A DNA stretch of 8,961 nucleotides from JAVBUZ01 sp031554725 (GCA_031554725.1 JAVBUZ010000021.1:1-8961); one strand, 5' to 3'; positions 1 through 8,064 are shown, counted from the stretch's first letter. Notes: generated by a model not told the origin, from the sequence alone. Numbers and translations are program-made.

Positions 1-24
1 TTGTATTTTTTGTCGTTTTGCAAC

Positions 25-738
25 CTAGTTCAATGAAATTTTCTGGTTCTCAGATTCATTTTTCATTGTAAGCTCAATGTTTTGAATATCTATGCTTTGT
101 TCTTTCGCGATCTCTGCTACTAAAACCAATTTGATACTTTCTCCTACTTCAAGCGTTCCCTTATAATATGCCATGTCATCTAGCAGTGTTGTTGCAAGTG
201 CTCCTCTACTGCTTTCTCCATTTACAGAAATTCTAAATCTAGGAGAAATAGATAAAAAATCAACATCTACACTATGATCTGTAACATTCGAAACTTCAAA
301 GGAAAGTATTAGCAACATATTTCCTGTTGTTGCCTCAAGTGCAAAGTATAAGTCATCACCCTGTTCTGCATCAAAATATGATTCACTTACTTGGTTTCCT
401 ACATATTGAATAGAAACACCTTCTAAGCCATAGAATTCATCAATTGTTTTTGTAGTCCCCTTTCCGCTTACATCAATTATAAGAGTATCACTAATGGATT
501 TTTCTGGTGATGCTACCTCTTCTAGTTGTTGTGGCGGTATATTAGCTTCCACTTCATGGTACTCTGACAAATCAACTAACCTACTTGCATATCTCACATC
601 ATATTTCATCGCAACCTTTGCCGCGTATAATGTAATCATATCCTCCTGCTCACTTGTCATTCCGGGAATCGTATTTCCGCATCCTGTGCACACAAGGCAC
701 AATAAAACCAAAATACCAGCTATTCCTTTTCTATTCAT
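25..738 (-). CDS. Predicted lipoprotein with a C-terminal beta-rich domain, function unknown
   Basis: This 237-residue protein starts with a lipoprotein signal peptide: Arg3-Lys4, a hydrophobic stretch 5-18, then Cys-Thr-Gly-Cys with Cys20 as the likely lipidated residue. Cys at the -3 position is less common than Leu. Residues 27-56 look helical. Residues 60-100 are acidic and probably a linker. Residues about 105-228 alternate hydrophobic and polar residues as in an immunoglobulin-like beta sandwich, including a strand around 141-150 and an 'LEVGES' turn near 196-201. This resembles the DUF4352/DUF5067 class of Gram-positive lipoproteins, but I judge that by pattern only. It should be anchored on the outer face of the membrane. 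The start is supported by TAGGAG ending 6 bases upstream, which overlaps the stop of the DUF2339-like gene 9 bases away, so it is very likely the last or a late gene of that operon. No terminator is visible in the 24 bases left after its stop. Confidence 0.85.
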   Translation of the reverse strand: MNRKGIAGILVLLCLVCTGCGNTIPGMTSEQEDMITLYAAKVAMKYDVRYASRLVDLSEYHEVEANIPPQQLEEVASPEKSISDTLIIDVSGKGTTKTIDEFYGLEGVSIQYVGNQVSESYFDAEQGDDLYFALEATTGNMLLILSFEVSNVTDHSVDVDFLSISPRFRISVNGESSRGALATTLLDDMAYYKGTLEVGESIKLVLVAEIAKEQSIDIQNIELTMKNESENQKISLN

Positions 739-744
739 ATGTTT

Positions 745-750
745 CTCCTA
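745..750 (-). promoter_or_regulatory. Shine-Dalgarno TAGGAG fused to the upstream stop codon
   Basis: Read on the minus strand, the site is TAGGAG. Its first three bases are the stop codon of the DUF2339-like gene, and it ends 6 bases before the lipoprotein ATG. The arrangement suggests that ribosomes finishing the upstream gene can reinitiate on the lipoprotein gene (inference). Confidence 0.8.
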
Positions 751-2823
751 CTCTGCAGCCTTCTTCTCTAGAACAATATAAATACCTGATATCCCAAGTA
801 TAATAATTCCTACAATTAAAAACAATAGCATTTTTTCAAAAGTTGCAATTCCAACGAAATCATAGAGCATAATTTTGGCACACACTACTAAAGTCAAACC
901 CAAACCATAAAATCTTATTTCTTTTCTCTTTATAAGGAAACCTGCTATTACACTTCCTATCGCTATTAGCATAAGAAGAATACTGGTAATAATACGAAGC
1001 TCCATTCTACTAATCAATGCCATATAACTTAGAAATATTGCTACAATTAGATGTTTATATTTAAAATCTAGGTAAAACTTTTCTTGGAAGCAGGTTGCTA
1101 TTGTTGCCAACCCTAATATCGTTAGTATCCCATAGTTAAAGTAGTCTTTACACCCAATAGCTAACACATATTGAATTGCCATAAGAATCAAATTGATATA
1201 ATTGTATATCTTTGCCTTACGGCCCTGCCATGCTTTTACACTGTTAAATATAAATATAAGTATAAATAACACACTTACAATAACCGCTGGGCGTAGCAGC
1301 ATATCTCCCATATTGACCCAAACAAAGTTAGTCACTACAAAGGTGATAAGGATTTGGTAGAAGGTCTTATAATAATATAAAGTTAAAATGGACAAAATGT
1401 ATGCTCCCAAGAATGCTGTTCCAATCCAAGGTACATCTATTCTTGTAGTTTCCATTAGCCTTAATCCCACCACTGCTACTATCACCGTTATTATCATTTC
1501 CGAAACTGAAAGCTCTTTGCATCTTGCTAATAGCTTAGAGATAACTAGTAATGCTAAAAGAGCAATGGTTATTTCTATTTCCTCTCCTGAAATTAAATAA
1601 GTCAAAAATACTGTACCTACCATTACATAGTAAGAAATCCATTTCCATGTTGTCTTTCGAAGCAAAAAGGAAAAGATAAAGGATATTACTGAAAAAACTA
1701 ACACTGCAATCAATATCCATTGCCATCTACTTTGATAAAAAATGATATCTAATCTAAATGTCAAGGTACTAATGACAAATAAAAGCGAGCTTATCACCAA
1801 CATGCATACATAAACAATTCCACATTCCAAGGTCGTAATATTCGTTCCTTGGTTTCTTAATCTTAAAGCAACCTTTTCTACTTTATATATAATGAGATTT
1901 AAAACAACTAAATTAGAAAGCAAATAAACAAAAATGAGCCTTCCATCCATTTCTCCCCAAATTGCTATCGCAGTAACAATCACACTAAAAACAGTATTTG
2001 CTATCATATGTGTAATATGTACTACATTTTTTAACTCTTTACTTGGCAAGCACAGCACCATGAGATTGACCATAAAAATAATTACCGCAATGGTCAAAAG
2101 CTCCATCTCTTCCCTGAAACCACCCATAGGGATAAATGATATGTAACAGCCTAGAAACGCTACTACTTGAATAACTACCGATTCTTTCTTTCTACTAATT
2201 AAAATGGCAAATACAGTAATTGCCACCGCTATTATCATAGAAACAATACTATTAAAATTATGATAGTACATATAATTCAGCATCGTAGATGCATATAGCC
2301 CGCATATACTTAATCCGGTAATTCCTTCCGCAAATTTCTTAAGCCTTTTTCTTAGTAGCTGCTCTGATACCAGCATTATAATTATAGAAATTCCATAAAG
2401 GCATATTCCCCTTATTAGATTATCCATAACTGTCATTCCTAGCATGACAAAAGAAACTAATATAAACAAAATACCAATAACACTAAATAAGCCTGCACCG
2501 ATTTTAAACTCTACTGTATTTTCATTTTTCTTCTGCTTAGTAGCTTCATTGCTTGCAAAGACAGGTCTCGCCTCCACCGTCGCTTGTGGCACCAGATATA
2601 CGTGCGCTATTTTCCTTTGCTGATTTCTTTTAAATATTTGATAATTATTCTCCAATTCTAAGCTTAGCAGATCTATTGCATGCTGTTCATCTATGGCCTT
2701 TTGCCTTACTCCACATAAGTAATGACTAAACCCAGGATCATTCGACTCCCTAAGCATCGTTTCTATTTTGCCCTGCAGAATTTCTATTTTTCCTGACTGC
2801 ACAGCCCCCTGATTCTCATCCAT
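748..2823 (-). CDS. DUF2339-like polytopic membrane protein
   Basis: This is a 691-residue protein. Residues 1-105 are soluble and charged, with helical or coiled-coil character (about 10-70) and a polar linker (about 85-105). From about 108 to the end there are some 20 hydrophobic segments separated by short loops, many with Lys/Arg. The C-terminus has a Lys-x3-Leu-Tyr-Asp block (650-655), a short polar turn, then a long hydrophobic helix ending in a Gly-Ile-Ser-x3-Tyr pattern (677-682). That tail and the long run of membrane helices are typical of the DUF2339 family of predicted membrane proteins, whose biochemical role is not established. The start uses TAAGGAG, 11 bases upstream and overlapping the hflX stop; the spacing is slightly long, and no better in-frame Met is near. 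The gene lies 15 bases after hflX and 9 bases before the lipoprotein gene, so it is probably cotranscribed. The family call is from memory of the pattern; membrane location is certain. Confidence 0.85.
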   Translation of the reverse strand: MDENQGAVQSGKIEILQGKIETMLRESNDPGFSHYLCGVRQKAIDEQHAIDLLSLELENNYQIFKRNQQRKIAHVYLVPQATVEARPVFASNEATKQKKNENTVEFKIGAGLFSVIGILFILVSFVMLGMTVMDNLIRGICLYGISIIIMLVSEQLLRKRLKKFAEGITGLSICGLYASTMLNYMYYHNFNSIVSMIIAVAITVFAILISRKKESVVIQVVAFLGCYISFIPMGGFREEMELLTIAVIIFMVNLMVLCLPSKELKNVVHITHMIANTVFSVIVTAIAIWGEMDGRLIFVYLLSNLVVLNLIIYKVEKVALRLRNQGTNITTLECGIVYVCMLVISSLLFVISTLTFRLDIIFYQSRWQWILIAVLVFSVISFIFSFLLRKTTWKWISYYVMVGTVFLTYLISGEEIEITIALLALLVISKLLARCKELSVSEMIITVIVAVVGLRLMETTRIDVPWIGTAFLGAYILSILTLYYYKTFYQILITFVVTNFVWVNMGDMLLRPAVIVSVLFILIFIFNSVKAWQGRKAKIYNYINLILMAIQYVLAIGCKDYFNYGILTILGLATIATCFQEKFYLDFKYKHLIVAIFLSYMALISRMELRIITSILLMLIAIGSVIAGFLIKRKEIRFYGLGLTLVVCAKIMLYDFVGIATFEKMLLFLIVGIIILGISGIYIVLEKKAAE

Positions 2824-2834
2824 CCCCTTATTTT

Positions 2835-2841
2835 CTCCTTA
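2835..2841 (-). promoter_or_regulatory. Shine-Dalgarno TAAGGAG fused to the hflX stop codon
   Basis: On the minus strand TAAGGAG contains the TAA stop of hflX and lies 11 bases before the ATG of the DUF2339-like gene. The spacing is longer than ideal, which may lower expression compared with hflX (inference). Confidence 0.7.
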
Positions 2842-4125
2842 CTGAATAAATTCTTTATACTTTTCTTTATCCATCTGTCTGCAGTTTACCACTAATTCAA
2901 TCCCATTCTCCAAGTATTCCTGTGAAATTACGCTACCATTTTCAATAAGATAAGAAGCAACTTGCCCCATATGATAAGGAATCAAAAACTTTTCAGTGCT
3001 ATTACCTGCATATAAAATATCTGTCAGCATATTTATCAGTTCTTCTAAGCCTTGACCAGACTTAGCTGACATATAGATTTGATTGTCTTGCACTTTGGGT
3101 ATGGTATCCATACATAAATCTGCTTTATTATATACATAGATAATAGGAATATCTCCTGCCTCAATTTCTTTTAGGGTTTCCTTTGTTACTTCTATCTGTT
3201 GTTTATAGTTCTCATCAGAAAAATCAATTACCATAAGTAATAGATCTGCATTCTTTACTTCTTCAAGTGTGGAACGAAAGGCTTTAATTAATCCATGTGG
3301 TAATTTATGGATAAAGCCAACTGTGTCTGCAAGATAAAAAGGGCGATTATTTCCCGAATCAATATTTCTAACCGACGTTTCTAATGTAGCAAATAGCATA
3401 TCCTTTTCCAAGACAAGCTTTTCTTTATCTCCGATGTAACGCTCCACCATACGATTCATTAAAGTTGATTTTCCCGCATTGGTGTATCCTACCAAAGACA
3501 CTTGAGGAATCGCAGAGTTTTGTCTTTTCTTTCTCTGTGTTTCTCTTTTTATTGTTAGCTCATCCAGCTCTCTTTTTAATTCGGTAATGCGGTTCTCTAT
3601 CCTTCTTCTGTCCAGCTCCAGTTTCTTTTCACCGGTTCCCTTATTACTGCCGCTACCACTTGTACCACCCTGACGGCTAAGTGCGGCTCCCATTCCACTA
3701 AGTCTTGGGAGCATATATTGAAGCCTTGCTGTTTCAACCTGTAGCTTTGCCTCTTTTGTCTTAGCTCTTTGAGAAAAGATATCCAAAATAAGCGATGTTC
3801 TATCCATAATGGGCATATCAATTTCTCTTTGTAGATTTCTAATCTGAGAAGGGGAAAGGGCATTGTCAAAAATAATAATATCAGCCTTTATATCTCTTGC
3901 ATATTCTTTAACCTCTTCCACTTTTCCCGTTCCGATGTAAAGGCCCTTATTGACCATGGATAAACGCTGGGTAATAATTCCTACCACATCCATCATACAT
4001 GCCTCGGCAAGACTTGCCAATTCTTCCATGGACGCTTCAAAATCCTCCTCATCACCTATATCCAATCCAACCAAAAGAGCTCTCTCTTTTATTTGTTGCT
4101 CCTGTTTTTCTATATCTTCCCTCAT
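2839..4125 (-). CDS. hflX: GTPase HflX
   Basis: This 428-residue protein has the usual length and order of HflX. The N-terminal HflX domain (about 14-140) includes the Gly-x-Gly-Lys-Val-Glu-Glu block near 65-71, a 'FDN-x-LSPSQ-x-RNL' block (86-98) and 'D-x-R-x-x-x-I-x-DIF-x-x-RA' (108-121). A Gly/Ser-rich loop (152-165) leads into a 'GEKKLELDRR' helix and coiled coil (166-202). The G domain follows: G1 GYTNAGKST (213-221), a G2 region around Thr247-Thr250, G3 DTVG (267-270), G4 NKAD (333-336) and G5 SAK (353-355). All nucleotide-binding motifs are intact. In studied bacteria HflX binds the 50S subunit and splits stalled 70S ribosomes under heat or antibiotic stress. The start has GAAAGGAAG, with AGGA ending 5 bases upstream of the ATG. 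The gene lies 17 bases after a histidine kinase gene and 15 before a DUF2339-like gene, an uncommon setting that suggests coexpression with a signalling pair. Confidence 0.97.
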   Translation of the reverse strand: MREDIEKQEQQIKERALLVGLDIGDEEDFEASMEELASLAEACMMDVVGIITQRLSMVNKGLYIGTGKVEEVKEYARDIKADIIIFDNALSPSQIRNLQREIDMPIMDRTSLILDIFSQRAKTKEAKLQVETARLQYMLPRLSGMGAALSRQGGTSGSGSNKGTGEKKLELDRRRIENRITELKRELDELTIKRETQRKKRQNSAIPQVSLVGYTNAGKSTLMNRMVERYIGDKEKLVLEKDMLFATLETSVRNIDSGNNRPFYLADTVGFIHKLPHGLIKAFRSTLEEVKNADLLLMVIDFSDENYKQQIEVTKETLKEIEAGDIPIIYVYNKADLCMDTIPKVQDNQIYMSAKSGQGLEELINMLTDILYAGNSTEKFLIPYHMGQVASYLIENGSVISQEYLENGIELVVNCRQMDKEKYKEFIQ

Positions 4126-4142
4126 AAACTTCCTTTCAAAAA

Positions 4143-5633
4143 TTATTGTACTGTTTCTAACTCAAACCAAAACTCCACGCCATTTTCGTAATTAATCACG
4201 CCGTACTCCTGATTCATGGATTCCATAATAGCCTTAACAATTGATAAGCCTACACCGCTTCCACCGTAAGCACGAGTTCTAGCCTTGTCTACTTTATAGA
4301 ATTTTTCCCATAAATGTTCAATGCTATCCCCTGGCACTGGTTCTCCCGTATTAAAGATAGAAACCCTAATCTTCTTTTCTTTTTGTTCTAATTTTATGTC
4401 AATTATTTTGTCACCACCTGCATGATTTACTGCATTGGTAAAATAATTCATAAACACTTCTTCCGTCTTAAACTCATCCGCCCAAACATAGATTGGATCA
4501 TATTTTCCCATCTGAACCTGAATATTGTTTTGCTTAGTTAGTATCTGTGCTGATTGCACATAATTACAGATTAAGTCTACTATATCAAAACGTTCAAAAG
4601 CAACCACATCACTTCCAAACTCTAATTGATTTAGAGTAAGAAGCTTTTTAACCATAACATTCATCTTGTTGGCTTCATCCATGATTACCTCGCAGTAAAA
4701 GCTTCTGCTTTCCGCGTCATCATTGATTCCTTCCGATAAGCCTTCTGCATATCCTTGGATAAGGGCAATCGGTGTCTTCAGTTCGTGTGAAACATTAGAC
4801 AAAAACTCTGTACGCATCTCATCTATTCGTGTTTTGACTTCAATATCCTTTTGCAACTCATTATTTGCTGTTTTTAGTTCTGATATGGTTTGCTCCAAGG
4901 TTTCAGAAAGCTTATTGATGTTATCTCCTAAAATAGAAATTTCTGTATTATTTCTTCCCGTGTACTTCGCCTCAAAATCCAACTGTATCATTCGCTCTGA
5001 TATATCCGCTAATTCCATAATAGGCTCAGTGACTTTTCTAGTAACAAAATAAATAATGGTGCTACTAATCGCAATCGCAATCAAGCCAATATATACCAAA
5101 AACCGGTTAGCAATCATTACACTTTCACTAATGTTTGCTAATGGTGTTCTTACTAAAACTCCAACACCTGTACCAACAATACCATACATCTCAATAAATT
5201 CCAACTGAGTGGCAACATCTACCACCTTTTGTAGCGTGTAGTCTTCCGTCTTCTCAAGTTCCCTTGTTGATGCGTGACGGTAGCTAAACAGATTGTCCTT
5301 GAGCAATTTTAAAAGCACTTGCGACTCCCCGCCGATGGTCATCGCTACTTCTGCATTTGCATCCACGATAATCGCACTAATATTGGAACGACTAGATAGC
5401 TTAACTAATTCATTTTGAAATTCTGCATCCTCTAGCTTGCCCTCTTCTGCCGCATTAATTATCTTTTGATAACATTCTAAAAGAGTTTTTTCTCTATTAT
5501 TCTCATAGTATTGTTGTAAAAAAGAATTATTAATAAACCAGCATAAAAAAATAGTGCTTGCCATGAGTCCAATAAAAATAGTGGCAAATTGCCTACTTAT
5601 GGAATGTTTTACTCTATATTTCTTGTTTCTCAT
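4143..5633 (-). CDS. HAMP-domain sensor histidine kinase
   Basis: This 496-residue membrane kinase probably phosphorylates the adjacent response regulator. Order of parts: a basic N-terminus; TM1 about 16-36; an extracytoplasmic sensor region about 37-175 with no domain I recognise; TM2 about 177-197; a HAMP linker about 198-250; a coiled coil 245-272; a HisKA domain with NVSHELKTP, putting the phosphoacceptor at His283; and a HATPase domain with the N box around Asn400-Asn403, a G1-like 'FNTGEP' (427-432) and a G2 box GGSGVGLSIVK (457-467). The G1 box has Asn-Thr-Gly rather than Asp-x-Gly, a variant I recall from VanS-like Gram-positive kinases, so it is probably active. The start overlaps the regulator stop by 4 bases (ATGA), with GAGG 7 bases upstream. 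The HisKA block, including 'IALIQGYAEGL', is strongly typical of clostridial kinases. The signal sensed cannot be read from the sequence. Confidence 0.95.
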   Translation of the reverse strand: MRNKKYRVKHSISRQFATIFIGLMASTIFLCWFINNSFLQQYYENNREKTLLECYQKIINAAEEGKLEDAEFQNELVKLSSRSNISAIIVDANAEVAMTIGGESQVLLKLLKDNLFSYRHASTRELEKTEDYTLQKVVDVATQLEFIEMYGIVGTGVGVLVRTPLANISESVMIANRFLVYIGLIAIAISSTIIYFVTRKVTEPIMELADISERMIQLDFEAKYTGRNNTEISILGDNINKLSETLEQTISELKTANNELQKDIEVKTRIDEMRTEFLSNVSHELKTPIALIQGYAEGLSEGINDDAESRSFYCEVIMDEANKMNVMVKKLLTLNQLEFGSDVVAFERFDIVDLICNYVQSAQILTKQNNIQVQMGKYDPIYVWADEFKTEEVFMNYFTNAVNHAGGDKIIDIKLEQKEKKIRVSIFNTGEPVPGDSIEHLWEKFYKVDKARTRAYGGSGVGLSIVKAIMESMNQEYGVINYENGVEFWFELETVQ

Positions 5634-6310
5634 ACTTCTGCCTCAAACTTATAGCCCAAGCCCCAAATTGTTTTGATTAGATCGCCCTTTTCACCCATCT
5701 TGCTACGTAGTTTTTTTACATGTGTATCAATGGTTCTTGCATCTCCAAAATAATCATAGTTCCAAACATTATTGAGGATTTTTTCTCTAGACAATGCAAT
5801 TCCTTTGTTTTCTGCAAAATAAATAAGAAGCTCAAATTCCTTGTAACTTAAATCTATGGTCTTGCCATCAATAACCACCTCATGTGCTGCCTTATTAATT
5901 TCAATTCCACCAATTTGCGTAATGTCCTCTGATGTAATCTGATTGGTTCTTCGGAGTATAGCCTCAACTCTCGCCACCAGTATTTTAGGGCTAAAAGGTT
6001 TTGAAATATATTCATCCACACCTAATTGAAAGCCTTGAAGCTCATCCTTTTCATCGGCTTTGGCTGTTAGCATAATAATTGGTACTTTGGAATAGGCACG
6101 TATTTCACGACATACCTGCCAGCCGTCCATCTTTGGCATCATAACATCAAGTACAATAAGTGCGATGTCCTGCTGTTCAAAAAATATATCTGCCGCTTGA
6201 CTACCATCTTCTGCTTCAATCACCTCATAATTACTTTTCACAAGGAAATCCTTTACTAGCTTTCGCATTCTACTTTCATCATCAACTACTAATATTTTTA
6301 ATCTATCCAT
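5630..6310 (-). CDS. OmpR/PhoB-family response regulator
   Basis: This is a 226-residue DNA-binding response regulator when started at the Met encoded at 6310. The receiver domain (about 3-118) has the acidic pair Asp10-Asp11, phosphoacceptor Asp55 in 'LDVMMP', the switch residue Thr82 and Lys104-Pro105, all intact. A winged-helix trans_reg_C domain (about 128-225) includes 'LSYKEFELL', 'SREKIL', a recognition helix 'RTIDTHVKKLRSKMG' and a C-terminal 'IWGLGYKFE' hairpin. It is expected to dimerise after phosphorylation and bind direct repeats at promoters. I prefer the 6310 start because AAAAGGAG lies 7 bases upstream. An in-frame ATG at 6340 would add ten residues (MNSYEKRSIS) but has no Shine-Dalgarno, and most relatives begin a few residues before the first beta strand. 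The gene overlaps the kinase by 4 bases and heads the run of five genes. It may be autoregulated (inference). Confidence 0.96.
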   Translation of the reverse strand: MDRLKILVVDDESRMRKLVKDFLVKSNYEVIEAEDGSQAADIFFEQQDIALIVLDVMMPKMDGWQVCREIRAYSKVPIIMLTAKADEKDELQGFQLGVDEYISKPFSPKILVARVEAILRRTNQITSEDITQIGGIEINKAAHEVVIDGKTIDLSYKEFELLIYFAENKGIALSREKILNNVWNYDYFGDARTIDTHVKKLRSKMGEKGDLIKTIWGLGYKFEAEV

Positions 6311-6317
6311 GGAAATG

Positions 6318-6323
6318 CTCCTT
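6318..6323 (-). promoter_or_regulatory. Shine-Dalgarno that sets the response regulator start
   Basis: The minus strand reads AAAAGGAGC, with AAGGAG ending 7 bases before the ATG at 6310. This is near-ideal spacing and is the main reason for preferring this start over the upstream in-frame ATG at 6340, which has only A-rich sequence before it. Confidence 0.85.
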
Positions 6324-6359
6324 TTCTCATAAGAATTCATTTTTCATTGTTTTACGAGT

Positions 6360-6365
6360 ATTATA
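6360..6365 (-). promoter_or_regulatory. Candidate -10 box (TATAAT) for the regulator-kinase-hflX operon
   Basis: The 95-base gap between the glucosyltransferase stop and the regulator start contains a perfect TATAAT on the minus strand. Transcription would start near 6352, giving a leader of about 40 bases. No good TTGACA-like -35 lies at 16-18 bases; the nearest match, TTCACA, is about 20 bases away, so the promoter may be weak or need an activator. No terminator hairpin is visible between the glucosyltransferase stop and this box, so readthrough from upstream is also possible. Confidence 0.5.
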
Positions 6366-6405
6366 AGCGGTAATTATGTTAAATCTGTGAAAAAACACTA
6401 CTTAT

Positions 6406-8064
6406 TTAATTTGCTAAGTTGACTATTATATATTCCTCGCACTCTTTTATATATCCATCCTTAGGAAAAGCAGGCATTCCTTCTCTCTTTTGACTTGCCT
6501 CATCAATCTTCTCCAAGTCTTTTTCCACAGAAATATTGTGACCATGCATTTTCCAAAACTCCTCCAGCTGCCCCGATGTTCCATCAAAGGCTGTTATTCC
6601 CCACTGTACGGTCGAATGAAATGGCGTCTCGGCAAAACCATAAGCACCCCCATACTCTGTATTAAACTTTTCAATTAAATGATTATCAACTAAGTCTCCA
6701 ACAAGTTTAATCATTCGATAGTTAGGCGTGGCATAAGCTAGATATGACTCTTTTGCAATATCATACGGCACCAAATATCCTCCTTTAAAAACAATAGGTT
6801 TTGAAAGATCATAGCTCTTCTCTAACTCATATGCTATGATATTCATCGTATTTTTAGCATCTTCATATTTGAGATAATCCGAGTAAAACCAACGGTTCAT
6901 ATCTGCACATTGATTCCATAACAAAGCAACGAGAAAAAATATTCCTACGTTTGATATCCATTTTGGTATCTTAACATGACTACATGTCCAAAAGATAAGA
7001 AATACTGCAAATGCACCTATAAGTGGTACATACTGACTAGCACGATAATGGGTAGCATATCCTTCAACTATTACCATAGCCAGTGGTACAATGGGTACAA
7101 TTACTATAATTAAAGTTAAAATAAAATCCTTTTTTCTTATACTAAATATAATCCCCAAAAGTGCTAGCACTATCATTCCTATTACTAATACTGTTATTGG
7201 CAAATAGCAAAATGCATTTAGGTAATACATTACCCCAAATTTTTTAATTGCCATATAATATTCTGCTAGTGGCTGATTAACCATTCCAAATACACTTCTA
7301 AATGTCACATTAAAATTTTCAGGTATTGAAATATCAAATACATATCTAATTGTCGCTAATATTAACATTCGTAGAAAAATAGATATAACAGTACTACATG
7401 CAACACCGATTCCCCACTTAATCAAACCCGAATCATAAATATGTTGTTCATCACTCTTCTGTAATCTAACTAAAAAATATATAAGTAAAGCACCTATTGC
7501 ATATACCACAATAAATGATTCATAAAACCCCAAACTAATCGTGAGAAATAATGCCGCTCCACAAACATTTTTCACCGTTTTTTGTAATGTATTCGTTTTG
7601 TTCATAGCTTCCAATGTAAGAAATAAGCTAATTGCTGTAGTTCCATATGCCGTGCATATACCATTATGTAAATAATAAACATATAATTCGCTAATCAACG
7701 GGCAGGATAAGAATAAAGCCGAGAACATTGCATATCCCCATATTGATACTTTTCTCCCAACAATTCTAAATAGTAAAACGCACCAAATTGTAACTGAAAT
7801 TATAAATATAACTATACTTAAAAGTTCTGTCATCCAAGGTAAAAAAGAATCTAATTTAATCACTTTATTTAAAATATAAATACACCATCTTCCTACTGCT
7901 GGCGCCAAACCTTCTTTGAAATATAAAGGTATTGCTGTATCATCAATCCCGATTGTTTGATGGGTGATTGCAAATCCATATGCGCTAATTGCAGTTAAAC
8001 TCACTATAATCATATAAATCTTATTCGATAAAAAAAAACTTATTTCATTTCCTAATTTTTTCAT
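6406..8064 (-). CDS. GtrII-type membrane glucosyltransferase (Glucos_trans_II family)
   Basis: This is a 552-residue polytopic membrane protein. An amphipathic N-terminus is followed by a first TM segment (about 16-33) and then an extracytoplasmic loop with an acidic pair Asp41-Asp42 and Gly-Arg-Trp at 58-60. About ten further hydrophobic segments reach to about residue 400 (for example 77-100, 108-125, 137-151, 165-195, 213-235, 280-308, 314-332, 343-360, 368-384). A soluble C-terminal domain of about 150 residues follows. The acidic pair after TM1, the GRW motif and the large C-terminal domain fit the GtrII family. Its named member in Shigella flexneri transfers glucose from undecaprenyl-phosphate glucose to O-antigen outside the membrane. 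Here the acceptor would be a cell-wall or surface glycan (inference). TAGGAG lies 10 bases upstream and overlaps the stop of the preceding gene, which supports cotranscription. No GtrA flippase or GtrB synthase gene is in the window. Sugar and acceptor specificity cannot be read from the sequence. Confidence 0.8.
   Translation of the reverse strand: MKKLGNEISFFLSNKIYMIIVSLTAISAYGFAITHQTIGIDDTAIPLYFKEGLAPAVGRWCIYILNKVIKLDSFLPWMTELLSIVIFIISVTIWCVLLFRIVGRKVSIWGYAMFSALFLSCPLISELYVYYLHNGICTAYGTTAISLFLTLEAMNKTNTLQKTVKNVCGAALFLTISLGFYESFIVVYAIGALLIYFLVRLQKSDEQHIYDSGLIKWGIGVACSTVISIFLRMLILATIRYVFDISIPENFNVTFRSVFGMVNQPLAEYYMAIKKFGVMYYLNAFCYLPITVLVIGMIVLALLGIIFSIRKKDFILTLIIVIVPIVPLAMVIVEGYATHYRASQYVPLIGAFAVFLIFWTCSHVKIPKWISNVGIFFLVALLWNQCADMNRWFYSDYLKYEDAKNTMNIIAYELEKSYDLSKPIVFKGGYLVPYDIAKESYLAYATPNYRMIKLVGDLVDNHLIEKFNTEYGGAYGFAETPFHSTVQWGITAFDGTSGQLEEFWKMHGHNISVEKDLEKIDEASQKREGMPAFPKDGYIKECEEYIIVNLAN

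Noticed and set aside
1..30. Possible terminator after the lipoprotein gene
   Set aside because: On the minus strand only a four-pair stem with a G-T wobble can form, followed by an A-run rather than a T-run. The real terminator, if any, is outside the window.
494..781. Plus-strand open frame of 95 codons
   Set aside because: It lies opposite the lipoprotein gene, has no Shine-Dalgarno and a composition typical of an antisense shadow.
3620..3680. Gly/Ser-rich insertion in HflX as an unusual feature
   Set aside because: HflX proteins normally have a glycine-rich loop at this point before the LE-x-DRR block; the version here fits clostridial members I recall.
3597..3869. Minus-strand 90-codon frame inside hflX
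   Set aside because: It is fully inside a well-supported hflX reading frame in another phase and shows no motifs.
4331..4360. Loss of the Asp in the kinase G1 box as a sign of inactivity
   Set aside because: The 'FNTG' form is known from VanS-like kinases and the other ATP-binding boxes and the phosphoacceptor His are intact.
4723..5052. Plus-strand 109-codon frame opposite the histidine kinase
   Set aside because: It is complementary to the conserved HisKA and HAMP region and is explained by codon constraints there.
6366..6405. Possible terminator between the glucosyltransferase and the response regulator
   Set aside because: There is a T6 run just after the stop, but no stable GC stem before it.
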